Positions 56,850 through 64,000 of a stretch of DNA of 64,000 nucleotides are shown here, in pieces. The notes beneath the pieces were generated by a model. The model was not told the DNA's origin. It searched no databases and saw only the letters and a list, made by a program, of their open reading frames with translations. Made by a program: the position numbers and the translations under genes. Within the stretch, counting starts at the first letter, position 1, and each line of letters opens with the position of its first letter. This DNA is from Algorimicrobium algoritergicola (GTDB lineage Bacteria > Bacteroidota > Bacteroidia > Flavobacteriales > Flavobacteriaceae): NCBI RefSeq assembly GCF_008086165.1, contig NZ_VSKL01000006.1, forward strand, positions 1-64,000, read 5' to 3'.

Positions 56850-57025
56850 AAGGTATTTTTATTAACGATATAAAGATACTTCAAATGTTATTTTTAATAA
56901 AGGGCTATCACATTTTTTTAAGAGTTATTTTTAATCTTGAAAAAAAAAGATGCTGTTTTTTGCAACACATCACTTTTTTCATCGTCATTAAGATGAACTA
57001 AACCATTAAAACCAAAAAGTAAAGC

Positions 57026-57574
57026 ATGTTTCAACTTGAAATTATTGAAAAATGCAAAGCAAACAACCGTCAAGCACAAATGCAGTTATACAACCAGTAC
57101 TGCCAAGGAATGTATATTGTTGCAAGACGATTTGTAAAGCATGATGCCGAAGCTGAAGATATTGTTCAGGATGCGTTTATTAAAGCGTTTTCTAAACTGG
57201 ATCAGTATCAAGCAGAAGTTACGTTTGGTGCCTGGTTAAAACGCATTGTTATTAATACAAGTATTGACATGTTAAAAGCACAAAAACACCAATTGGTGGA
57301 ACTTGAAACGGTGCATTTAAATGTTGTGGACTCGGGTAATGACAATTGGTTAGTAGAAGATACTGTGGAGGTTGTGGATATTAAAGAAGCTATTTCAAGT
57401 TTAGCTGATAAATATCGATTGGTTCTCACACTCTATTTATTGGAAGGTTATGATCATCAGGAAATTTCAGACATATTAAACATTACCGAAGTTTCTTCTA
57501 GAACACAACTTTACAGAGGTAAAGTACAATTACAAGAATTATTAAAACAGAAAAACAATGGCACGGGATATTAG
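57026..57574 (+). CDS. ECF-type RNA polymerase sigma factor
   Basis: The 182 residues contain region 2 (QLYNQYCQGMYIVARRFVKHDAEAEDIVQDAFIKAF, given here only as its key features: the Y-x-R-R-F core and AEDIVQDAF). Region 4 is at about 130-175, with KYRLVLTLYLLEGYDHQEI, then ISDILNITEVSSRTQLYRGK as the helix-turn-helix. It lacks region 3, as expected of the ECF group. It directs RNA polymerase to a small regulon, most likely including its own operon. The next gene starts 17 bases before its stop. Confidence 0.94.
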   Translation: MFQLEIIEKCKANNRQAQMQLYNQYCQGMYIVARRFVKHDAEAEDIVQDAFIKAFSKLDQYQAEVTFGAWLKRIVINTSIDMLKAQKHQLVELETVHLNVVDSGNDNWLVEDTVEVVDIKEAISSLADKYRLVLTLYLLEGYDHQEISDILNITEVSSRTQLYRGKVQLQELLKQKNNGTGY

Positions 57575-58133
57575 AGATTTACTCAAACAGGACGATGCGG
57601 AAACAAAAGCTGTAATGCCTTCAGGACATGAAGCTCGATTTCAGCAGAAATTGAACAAAGCCTTACCACAAAAGAAAAAACATAGCTTTTTATGGATGCA
57701 AATTGCAGCAAGTGTTGTGATTGTTTTTGGATTGGGTTTTGGTGTTTATTCTTTTTTCAATCAGCCTATTAAAACGAACCACGTTGTTGAAGTTGCTCCG
57801 GAAAAATCACCTTTAAAAACATTAGGCGATATTTCTCCAGACTTTAAAAAGGTAGAGGATTATTATTTGGCAAATATTAATTTGGAGTTGTCCAAAGTGA
57901 CCTTAACTTCAGAAAATAAAGAACTCATTGATGGCTATATATTGCGTTTAGATGCTTTAAATGCGGAGTATAAGCGATTGTCCATTGAGTTAACCGAACA
58001 AGGTCCAAATGAATTAACGGTAAGCGCATTGATTACAAACTTGAAATTTAGATTAAATCTCATGTATCGCCTTAAAGACCAATTACACAGTTTAAAAAAC
58101 TCTGAATCACATCAGAAAAAAAATAACGTATAA
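57558..58133 (+). CDS. Single-pass membrane protein, candidate anti-sigma factor
   Basis: The 191 residues have a short cytosolic N-terminus (1-45, with DIRDLLKQDDAETKAVMPSG), one membrane helix (about 45-66, WMQIAASVVIVFGLGFGVYS) and a helical periplasmic part. The zinc-binding HxxxCxxC of ZAS anti-sigma factors is absent. Its 17-base overlap with the sigma gene and this topology, with the N-terminus inside, fit a membrane-bound anti-sigma factor that holds the sigma until an envelope signal arrives. That role is inferred from position. Confidence 0.82.
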   Translation: MARDIRDLLKQDDAETKAVMPSGHEARFQQKLNKALPQKKKHSFLWMQIAASVVIVFGLGFGVYSFFNQPIKTNHVVEVAPEKSPLKTLGDISPDFKKVEDYYLANINLELSKVTLTSENKELIDGYILRLDALNAEYKRLSIELTEQGPNELTVSALITNLKFRLNLMYRLKDQLHSLKNSESHQKKNNV

Positions 58134-58146
58134 AAACATTAGAATT

Positions 58147-59658
58147 ATGAAAAACATAAAATTTTTGCTTCTCTGCTTACTTTTTGCAGGTGGTATGAAT
58201 GCACAACAGCGCGTAGATAAAATATCACAATCAATGCAAGTCAATGATGAGGTAACCCTAGATATACATGCGAGTTATACCAACATAATTATCGATACTT
58301 GGAATAAAGATATTATTGAAGTGGAAGCTTATATTGAAAGTGACGCTTTATCAAAAGAAGAACTGAAAAAACATGTTGATGGTTGGAAAGTTCAGGTGGA
58401 AGGTTCCAAAGATTATATAACTATAAAATCTAATTCGGAAGGTGATAGTTGGTCTGAAAGTATGAGTCTTTTTGATGTTCAATCATTAGATGCCTTACAG
58501 AATTTGGAAATTGAATTAGCAGACATCCCGATTATGCCATTAGTTGATGGCTTAATGGCATCGCTTGACATGGCGAATATGCCAAAAATGCCTAATATGC
58601 CTAAACTACCTGATTTACCAGAAGGTATGAACACTACCAATTTTGATTTTGAACGTTACAAATATGAAGGCGAAGCATATATGGATAAGTGGAGCCGCGA
58701 ATACAGTGCCAAATATGGCGATGCATATGCTAGAAAAATGGAAGCTTGGGCAAAAAAAGTAGACACGGACGCTTTTGAAAAATATGAAAGGGAAATGGAA
58801 GCTTGGGGCGAAAAATTTGGTGCCCAGTTTGGCGATACATTTGGCAAAGACATGGAAGCTTGGGGCGAAGCCTTTGGAGAGAAATTTGGAAAAAGCATGG
58901 AAGCTTGGGGCGAACAGTTTGGTAAGGAAATGGAAACTTGGGGTGAGCAGTTTGGAAAAGAAATGGAAGAACGTGCGAATCTCATGGAAAAAGAACATGA
59001 AAAACATGAAGATATACGACAAAAGCAAGATGCTAAATATCGAGCCATGTTTGATTCAGACATGGGGGAAAATATGAAAGTTAAAAAAACACTTAAAATA
59101 AAAATTCCCAAGGACGCCAAATTAAAATTGAATGTCAGACATGGTGAAATGAAATTTACCTCTGTTATTCATAATCTCAAGGCCGATTTAAATCACACTA
59201 AATTTTTAGCAACACGCATTGATGGCGAACAAACCGCCATCAATGCATCTTATTCATCCCTTTTAATAAAGGATTGGAAGATGGGTAATTTAGAATTGAA
59301 CTTTGTGGAAGCCGCAACCATTCAAAATGTAAATGGGCTTGTATTAAATTCTAATTCGTCCAATATTCATATTGATAAACTGTCAGGTAATGCTATTCTT
59401 AATGGTAGCTTTGGAGACCTAGCCATTAGTGAAATAACAGATGACTTTAATACTATTAATATTACATTAGATAATAGTAATGCTAATTTAAAACTGCCTC
59501 AAGCAGAATATAAATTGCAGTATCACGGCAAATATTCGCAATTCAAGCATCCTAAAAACACCAAAGGTCAAGCCGTTTCTTCTTTTAATTCTGGTAGTAT
59601 TTCCAATAACAAAACTATTGTTGTTAATGCAAAATATAGTCACGTAGTTATGGATTAG
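58147..59658 (+). CDS. Secreted protein with GxxF/MEAW repeats and a beta-rich C-terminus
   Basis: The 503 residues begin with a signal peptide, MKNIKFLLLCLLFAGGMNAQ. Residues 30-125 are beta-rich, and 140-160 is a Met/Pro stretch (MANMPKMPNMPKLPDLPEG). At 198-273 five MEAW or METW boxes are spaced 19, 19, 15 and 11 residues apart and filled with GxxF tetrads (GEKFGAQFGDTFGKD). A charged helix follows at 273-300. The last 190 residues look like a DUF4097-type beta helix (NIHIDKLSGNAILNGSFGDL). It is the third gene of the ECF operon, 13 bases after the anti-sigma candidate, so it is a likely envelope-stress product. I do not recognise the repeat. Confidence 0.85.
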   Translation: MKNIKFLLLCLLFAGGMNAQQRVDKISQSMQVNDEVTLDIHASYTNIIIDTWNKDIIEVEAYIESDALSKEELKKHVDGWKVQVEGSKDYITIKSNSEGDSWSESMSLFDVQSLDALQNLEIELADIPIMPLVDGLMASLDMANMPKMPNMPKLPDLPEGMNTTNFDFERYKYEGEAYMDKWSREYSAKYGDAYARKMEAWAKKVDTDAFEKYEREMEAWGEKFGAQFGDTFGKDMEAWGEAFGEKFGKSMEAWGEQFGKEMETWGEQFGKEMEERANLMEKEHEKHEDIRQKQDAKYRAMFDSDMGENMKVKKTLKIKIPKDAKLKLNVRHGEMKFTSVIHNLKADLNHTKFLATRIDGEQTAINASYSSLLIKDWKMGNLELNFVEAATIQNVNGLVLNSNSSNIHIDKLSGNAILNGSFGDLAISEITDDFNTINITLDNSNANLKLPQAEYKLQYHGKYSQFKHPKNTKGQAVSSFNSGSISNNKTIVVNAKYSHVVMD

Positions 59659-59684
59659 TTTCCTATTTTTGAGTTTTAAATGAT

Positions 59685-60377
59685 ATGAACTCAACTACCT
59701 TTTCTTCTTTTCTAAATGGCATTAGTTCTATGCCTCTTTTTGTTTTAGATAATAAAATTCTCTTGTCAAAATATGTATCCATAGATTTGTCGGAGCAGAA
59801 TTTATCACTACACACTTTTGATGTGTCCTCCTCCCAAGCTTGGATTAAATTTATAGACGAATATTGTCATCAAAAACAGGCGCAAGTCGCTTATGGCGGT
59901 TATAATGAAAAACGAAACATTTACAAACGTAGTGCCTATTTCAACCAGCAAAATGCCGATACCGAACGTAATATTCATTTAGGATTAGATTTATGGATCG
60001 CTGCAGGAACAGCTGTTTTTTCGCCACTTGAAGGTGTTATACACAGTTTGGCAAATAATGCTAATTATGGTGATTATGGTCCGACACTGATTTTGGAACA
60101 TCAGATTAATGATGTTGTTTTTTATACGTTATATGGTCATTTAAGTTTGGATTCTTTAACCGACAATAAAGTAGGAGATTCAGTTAAACGCGGCGAACAA
60201 ATAGCAACCCTTGGTACCGCTGAAGTAAATGGTGATTACGCGCCACATTTACATTTTCAAATAATTCATGATTTAGAAGGATTTGAAGGCGATTATCCTG
60301 GAGTTTGCAGCAAAAAAAATCTGGACCATTTTTTACAAAATTGCCCAGATCCTAATCTGCTACTAAAACTAAATTAG
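59685..60377 (+). CDS. M23-family (LytM) metallopeptidase without signal peptide
   Basis: The 230 residues end in a peptidase M23 domain (about 95-215). Zinc ligands are H98 and D102 in IHLGLDLW and H190 in PHLHF; H152 and H188 complete the site, so it looks active. These enzymes cut peptide cross-links in cell wall, or act on peptide substrates. The N-terminal 90 residues show no signal peptide or membrane helix, unlike usual wall hydrolases. Its start is 26 bases after the ECF operon's last gene, so it may be read by the same transcript. It abuts the convergent T9SS gene. Confidence 0.9.
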   Translation: MNSTTFSSFLNGISSMPLFVLDNKILLSKYVSIDLSEQNLSLHTFDVSSSQAWIKFIDEYCHQKQAQVAYGGYNEKRNIYKRSAYFNQQNADTERNIHLGLDLWIAAGTAVFSPLEGVIHSLANNANYGDYGPTLILEHQINDVVFYTLYGHLSLDSLTDNKVGDSVKRGEQIATLGTAEVNGDYAPHLHFQIIHDLEGFEGDYPGVCSKKNLDHFLQNCPDPNLLLKLN

Positions 60378-61157
60378 TTAGTTAATAATCAGTTTTTTTA
60401 TTGTTTGGCCTAAATCTGTTTGCACTTTAAGGATGTAGGTTCCTGATTGAAAGTTGTTCACATTAATTTCGGAATTCGTCGTTTTAAGTACCCGACTTCC
60501 TAATAAGGTAAATATTTCAATATTATTAATCGCATTTGCCGTTTTGATATATAAAATATCAGACACGGGGTTTGGATATATGTTTATCGTGTCCTTCAAA
60601 TTAACGGCATCTAAATCTAGAGTTTGAAAGCTGATAGAATTGGCTAAAGGATTATTTTGGGAATATAGATTTTGAGCATAAATATTGATATAATTTTCTA
60701 TAAAGATGGTATCAAAGACAGGATCACCATTTTCCACAAAACGAATCTCACCACTTGATGGGTTTGGATTGGCAATGACATCAAATAATACCAGTTCAAA
60801 AGGGCCTGCACCATTTAGCATGACTGTAAACTGACCAGCTTCATCGCGACCTAAAAAATACGCATCACCAAATACGCCCGGTCCCATAGAAATAGACACC
60901 CATTCGGATGCTGGAAGATTGGAGTTGCCTGTTACAAAATTCCCGATTGTTAAACCTGTCGGGACATAAAATCCTGCGCCCATATCGTCGGTACTGTCGT
61001 TAGTTACTGGTTCACTAGGTGTGGCCAGTAAGGCCATTTGGTAATTACCCGTATTAGGGTTAACGCCAACAAATGACAGACTAAATTCATAGGTTGCTTG
61101 GGCATGTATAGCAATACTTATTACCAACAGTAATGCAGTTATATATAATTTTTTCAT
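60378..61157 (-). CDS. T9SS-anchored partner protein, candidate cohesin-like
   Basis: The 259 residues begin with a signal peptide ending SIAIHAQ. A single beta-sandwich domain (about 20-165) reads like a cohesin-type fold: TYEFSLSFVGVNPNTGNYQM, GLTIGNFVTGNSNL and the late LVLFDVIANPNPSSGEIRF. The last 75 residues are a type A T9SS sorting domain (INIYPNPVSDILYIKT, SGTYILKVQTDLGQTIKKL). It is 16 bases downstream of the large malectin/HYR gene and cotranscribed. The cohesin-like reading is by eye and needs a structural check; secretion and sorting are well supported. Confidence 0.85.
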   Translation of the reverse strand: MKKLYITALLLVISIAIHAQATYEFSLSFVGVNPNTGNYQMALLATPSEPVTNDSTDDMGAGFYVPTGLTIGNFVTGNSNLPASEWVSISMGPGVFGDAYFLGRDEAGQFTVMLNGAGPFELVLFDVIANPNPSSGEIRFVENGDPVFDTIFIENYINIYAQNLYSQNNPLANSISFQTLDLDAVNLKDTINIYPNPVSDILYIKTANAINNIEIFTLLGSRVLKTTNSEINVNNFQSGTYILKVQTDLGQTIKKLIIN

Positions 61158-61173
61158 GACGTTTTGTATTTAA

Positions 61174-64000
61174 TTAATTTGGCATTTGTTCTGAAATTGG
61201 ATAATAATTTGATGCTGGATTATTAATATGATTTGTAATAATATTTTTTAATAGACCTTTATCATTCCCGGGTCCTGAGTAGCGTACAATACCATCTAAG
61301 TTAATATCACCTGTGTTGTATGCTGTATACGGGTAGTAGTTGCTATTGGTCGTGTTGCCAGCGGCATTTGAAACAATTGTTTTTAAACTAGCCGAATCAT
61401 TGCTAGGTCCTAAATAGCGGGTTTGATTATTGCCATTTATATCGCCTCCATACATGCCTAAAATACCTGTAGGCATTCCGAAACTTGTTTGAGCTTCTAA
61501 TCCAAAAGTAGTTGTGCTACCATCGGTAAAATTGACGACAGACGATACATTGGAGAGCGTTATTGCGGTTGCGCTCATAATACCTAAATGATTCCTATGG
61601 TTTAGAACAACCAAATAATCACCGGATACTTGTTCGAAATTTATTGGCGAAATACCATCAATATCTACAATATCTCCATCACGTTGTACGAGTCCGGATT
61701 TGGCATCAACAATTAAGGTGTTTGTATTAGCATCTCGTATTTCAATCCACATCCAATCAACAATAGCATTATTACCTGTTATTAAAAATACGGAAGGATC
61801 ACAAACTAATCCATCAGCATACGGACTCGTTGTTGGAATGAGATTAGCGATTCTTAAATCGTCACGCATGAGGGTTTCTTCTCCAAAATTAGGACTCAAT
61901 GCAGCTCCTTGTAAATAGGCTTTTGCTGAAACTAGAATAGGTTCTAAAATTGATATTGTTTGGTCGCAACTTAATGATACATTGTTAGAGGCATCTGTTG
62001 CTGTCCACGTAATAACGGTATCTCCTAAAGGATACGGATCCGTTAGTAACAGCGCATCAGACCGAACACCAGCGTAGGTTATGGTGCTGCTGCAATTATC
62101 AGTTGCTGTTGGTTCTGTAATCAATACGGTAGCTTCGGTTATGCCACTTGCTAGAATTTCTACTATATTATCTGGGCATATAATAATTGGCGCTTCTGTA
62201 TCATCTAAAATAGTCCAAGTAAAACTTTGCTCAACATCTAGACTTCCCGGTTTACTTAAGGTAACCGTTACATTATAAACACCATCACTATTGGGTCCAC
62301 CAGAAACAGCCGTTTCATTAATAATACCAAAAATTAAACCGTTAGTGGGTTCAATGTCCGTTCCTGCCGGTTGTCCAGATATGGAATATGTTAAGTTATC
62401 TAATGGATTTCCACCAGAACCTTCGGCTTGAAAATCAGATATTTCTAGTTCGCAACTGGTTCTATCTGCAATTGGTTGTAATTCTAATTCAGGATAGGCA
62501 ATACCTAAAATTTCTATTCCATTAATTAAGGGATTTTCTATGTTTTCGAAAAAGCGAATTTCTAAAACACCATCGGTAACCGTTATATTATTTTGAACAA
62601 GTCCAGCTTGGCGATGACCAAATTCCGCAGAAATATCAAAATCATCTAATAGGCGTTCATCTTCAATGTTCACACTAAAAACACGTTCGCCAGGATCTGA
62701 AGTGCCATTATATAAATTAGCAAAATACAGGTTTATTATATAATCTCCATTTGGTACTGCAATAGAAAAAATCATAGGATAGGCAGGATCGCTAATACTT
62801 CGTTGAATATGCATGACATCATAATAGGTACTAGCGTCTATATAACTTGGAATGGATGCATGGCGATCTTCATAAAACACTTCTGTTGAAGAATAAGGGG
62901 AGCCAGAAGAAACCGTATACGAATCTCCAGTTGAAGTTGTGTTATCCTCCCAATCTGGACCGCCATCTGATGCTAAAACAAGAGGGCCTCCAGCATTAAT
63001 ACGAACCATAGGTGTGTAAATATCTGTCAATTCTCCCGCTAAAGACATAGAAACTCCCGCGTTAACACCTGAATGAATCACTTCCATATTGGCGGATTTA
63101 AGCCCAACTATATTATCGGAAATAAAATCGATTGGAATTTTTACTGAAGAACCAGGATTGATATTAAAAGGTAAGATTACATCCGATGTAAATGAAGCTG
63201 CGTCGGTTCCAACAAAATTTAGAGCCGTTACGCTAATCACGTCATCGGTAGGTCCACCTTCATTATTTAATACAATGTATTTACTGCGTTGGGAATTGTT
63301 TACGGGTGTTAGTCCAAAATCTAAATTCGTTGGGTTTATAGACACGACACCATTTTGATTTTCATAGGCTTCTATAAAATCCCAAGTTGCTGTAAAGGGG
63401 TTAGGTGTTGTAGCCGATCTGGAAGTGGAAATAATACCAATTGCCATTCCTTTAGCATCCAAAGGATCTAAAAAATCACTTGGTAATAAAATGGTTGGCC
63501 CTAATAAACTTAAAGTTCCCCCATTATCGGTGGAGTAGAAGGGCTGTGCTAATCCTGTTGCAGGATCTACAGAAATATATAAATCTACTGATCCTGAATT
63601 GATAATATCTGGTATATCATAAATCGTATTTAAGGTAACAACACCATTGGATTCTATCAGGAGTTGTAAACCATGAAACGCATCATTATTTAGCGTTCCA
63701 TTCATGAACACGAATTTCAGGTAGTTATCTTGATCACCTGTTCCTATTTGCATGCCATAAGATTGAAAGTCAACAGGATCATTCTGACTCCCATTAGAGC
63801 CAAAATAAGGCGACTCTACTTTGGAATGAACCGTAAACGGATTGGAATTACTATCCACATTTATTCCAAACTGAAAGCCGTAATCTTGATTATTTAAACC
63901 TTCAAATGCATCACCTCCAGAAACCGCATCAACCGTTGCTTTTCCGGCAGCACCACCAAAGGACATTTCTTGTTCATTAAATTGATCTAGATAATCTGTA
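61174..64000 (-). CDS. Large malectin/HYR surface protein ending in dockerin-like repeats (5' end outside window)
   Basis: The frame stays open through the right edge (TDYLDQFNEQEM before the first internal Met at 63966), so the N-terminus is missing; at least 940 residues are visible. In order: a lectin-like region, a choice-of-anchor-type beta domain (LDFGLTPVNNSQRSKYIVL), a malectin domain (VRINAGGPL to LINGIEILG), an Ig-like domain and a HYR domain (PIIICPDNIVEILAS). A flavobacterial RDDLRIANLIP to VVLNHRNHLGIMS module follows. The last 90 residues are two 45-residue repeats, GDINGNNQTRYLGPSNDSAS and GDINLDGIVRYSGPGNDKGL, each ending SNYYP. There is no T9SS tail. Malectin implies glycan binding. 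Confidence 0.9.
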   Translation of the reverse strand, partial: TDYLDQFNEQEMSFGGAAGKATVDAVSGGDAFEGLNNQDYGFQFGINVDSNSNPFTVHSKVESPYFGSNGSQNDPVDFQSYGMQIGTGDQDNYLKFVFMNGTLNNDAFHGLQLLIESNGVVTLNTIYDIPDIINSGSVDLYISVDPATGLAQPFYSTDNGGTLSLLGPTILLPSDFLDPLDAKGMAIGIISTSRSATTPNPFTATWDFIEAYENQNGVVSINPTNLDFGLTPVNNSQRSKYIVLNNEGGPTDDVISVTALNFVGTDAASFTSDVILPFNINPGSSVKIPIDFISDNIVGLKSANMEVIHSGVNAGVSMSLAGELTDIYTPMVRINAGGPLVLASDGGPDWEDNTTSTGDSYTVSSGSPYSSTEVFYEDRHASIPSYIDASTYYDVMHIQRSISDPAYPMIFSIAVPNGDYIINLYFANLYNGTSDPGERVFSVNIEDERLLDDFDISAEFGHRQAGLVQNNITVTDGVLEIRFFENIENPLINGIEILGIAYPELELQPIADRTSCELEISDFQAEGSGGNPLDNLTYSISGQPAGTDIEPTNGLIFGIINETAVSGGPNSDGVYNVTVTLSKPGSLDVEQSFTWTILDDTEAPIIICPDNIVEILASGITEATVLITEPTATDNCSSTITYAGVRSDALLLTDPYPLGDTVITWTATDASNNVSLSCDQTISILEPILVSAKAYLQGAALSPNFGEETLMRDDLRIANLIPTTSPYADGLVCDPSVFLITGNNAIVDWMWIEIRDANTNTLIVDAKSGLVQRDGDIVDIDGISPINFEQVSGDYLVVLNHRNHLGIMSATAITLSNVSSVVNFTDGSTTTFGLEAQTSFGMPTGILGMYGGDINGNNQTRYLGPSNDSASLKTIVSNAAGNTTNSNYYPYTAYNTGDINLDGIVRYSGPGNDKGLLKNIITNHINNPASNYYPISEQMPN

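Noticed and set aside
58615-59120. Two long minus-strand frames opposite the GxxF repeat gene
   Set aside because: They are created by the low-complexity repeats on the other strand and have Phe/Ser-rich, non-protein-like composition.

Overview
The window looks like a chromosomal segment of a low-GC, gliding-type Flavobacteriaceae bacterium (Bacteroidota). The evidence is type IX secretion (T9SS) C-terminal sorting domains on surface proteins, TAnnTTTG-type -7 promoter boxes instead of TATAAT, start codons without Shine-Dalgarno sequences, the Bacteroidota-specific small DUF4295 gene between rpmG and ftsY, and a bacillithiol gene (bshC). No rRNA, tRNA, CRISPR array or prophage was recognised. 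Genus cannot be fixed by reading alone.

Layout. 1-1440 is accessory DNA: the tail of an IS110-type transposase, then two minus-strand single-gene units. Each gene is bordered by its own exact 10-base inverted core, and the two units are separated by a 139-base imperfect palindrome. This is the architecture of integron gene cassettes with attC sites. 1536-8000 is minus strand: a transglutaminase-like and carboxypeptidase-D-like secreted pair, htpG, and an S9 peptidase. 8177-15096 is mostly plus strand: a FabH-like ketosynthase, an SRPBCC protein, a CoA-binding protein, recR, a family 2 glycosyltransferase and a 2-oxoacid dehydrogenase E2, with a sodium:solute symporter on the minus strand. 15201-17673 holds four minus-strand genes: two membrane proteins, an esterase and a small membrane protein.

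17883-22744 is a housekeeping run: exonuclease, FAH-family hydrolase, Hpt protein and cinA, then rpmB-rpmG-DUF4295-ftsY. 22909-33559 mixes rimO, mgtE, miaE, bshC, a PLP decarboxylase and guaA. 33734-40462 carries a LysM/periplasmic-binding fusion, OsmC, DUF3820, pyrG and yidC. 40554-48928 has a MORN-type protein, a three-domain fasciclin lipoprotein, mnmA, a flavin oxidoreductase and a 1169-residue calcium-loop protein with a T9SS signal. 49035-56849 is an envelope block: MATE exporter, PAP2 phosphatase, a polyprenyl-P glycosyltransferase / LAB-N / ArnT-like operon, a UDP-sugar epimerase, meaB and DUF2911.

57026-59658 is an ECF sigma / membrane anti-sigma candidate / repeat-rich secreted protein operon. 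The window ends with an M23 peptidase and a two-gene surface system. In that system a large malectin/HYR protein ends in two 45-residue dockerin-like repeats and has no T9SS tail, while its 259-residue partner carries the T9SS tail. The gene for the large protein runs off the right edge.

The most unusual items are the cassette-like units at the left edge, the GxxF-tetrad repeat protein under the ECF sigma factor, and the putative dockerin/anchor pair at the right edge. Several start codons were moved inward from the longest reading frame where signal peptides, conserved N-termini or promoter boxes required it.
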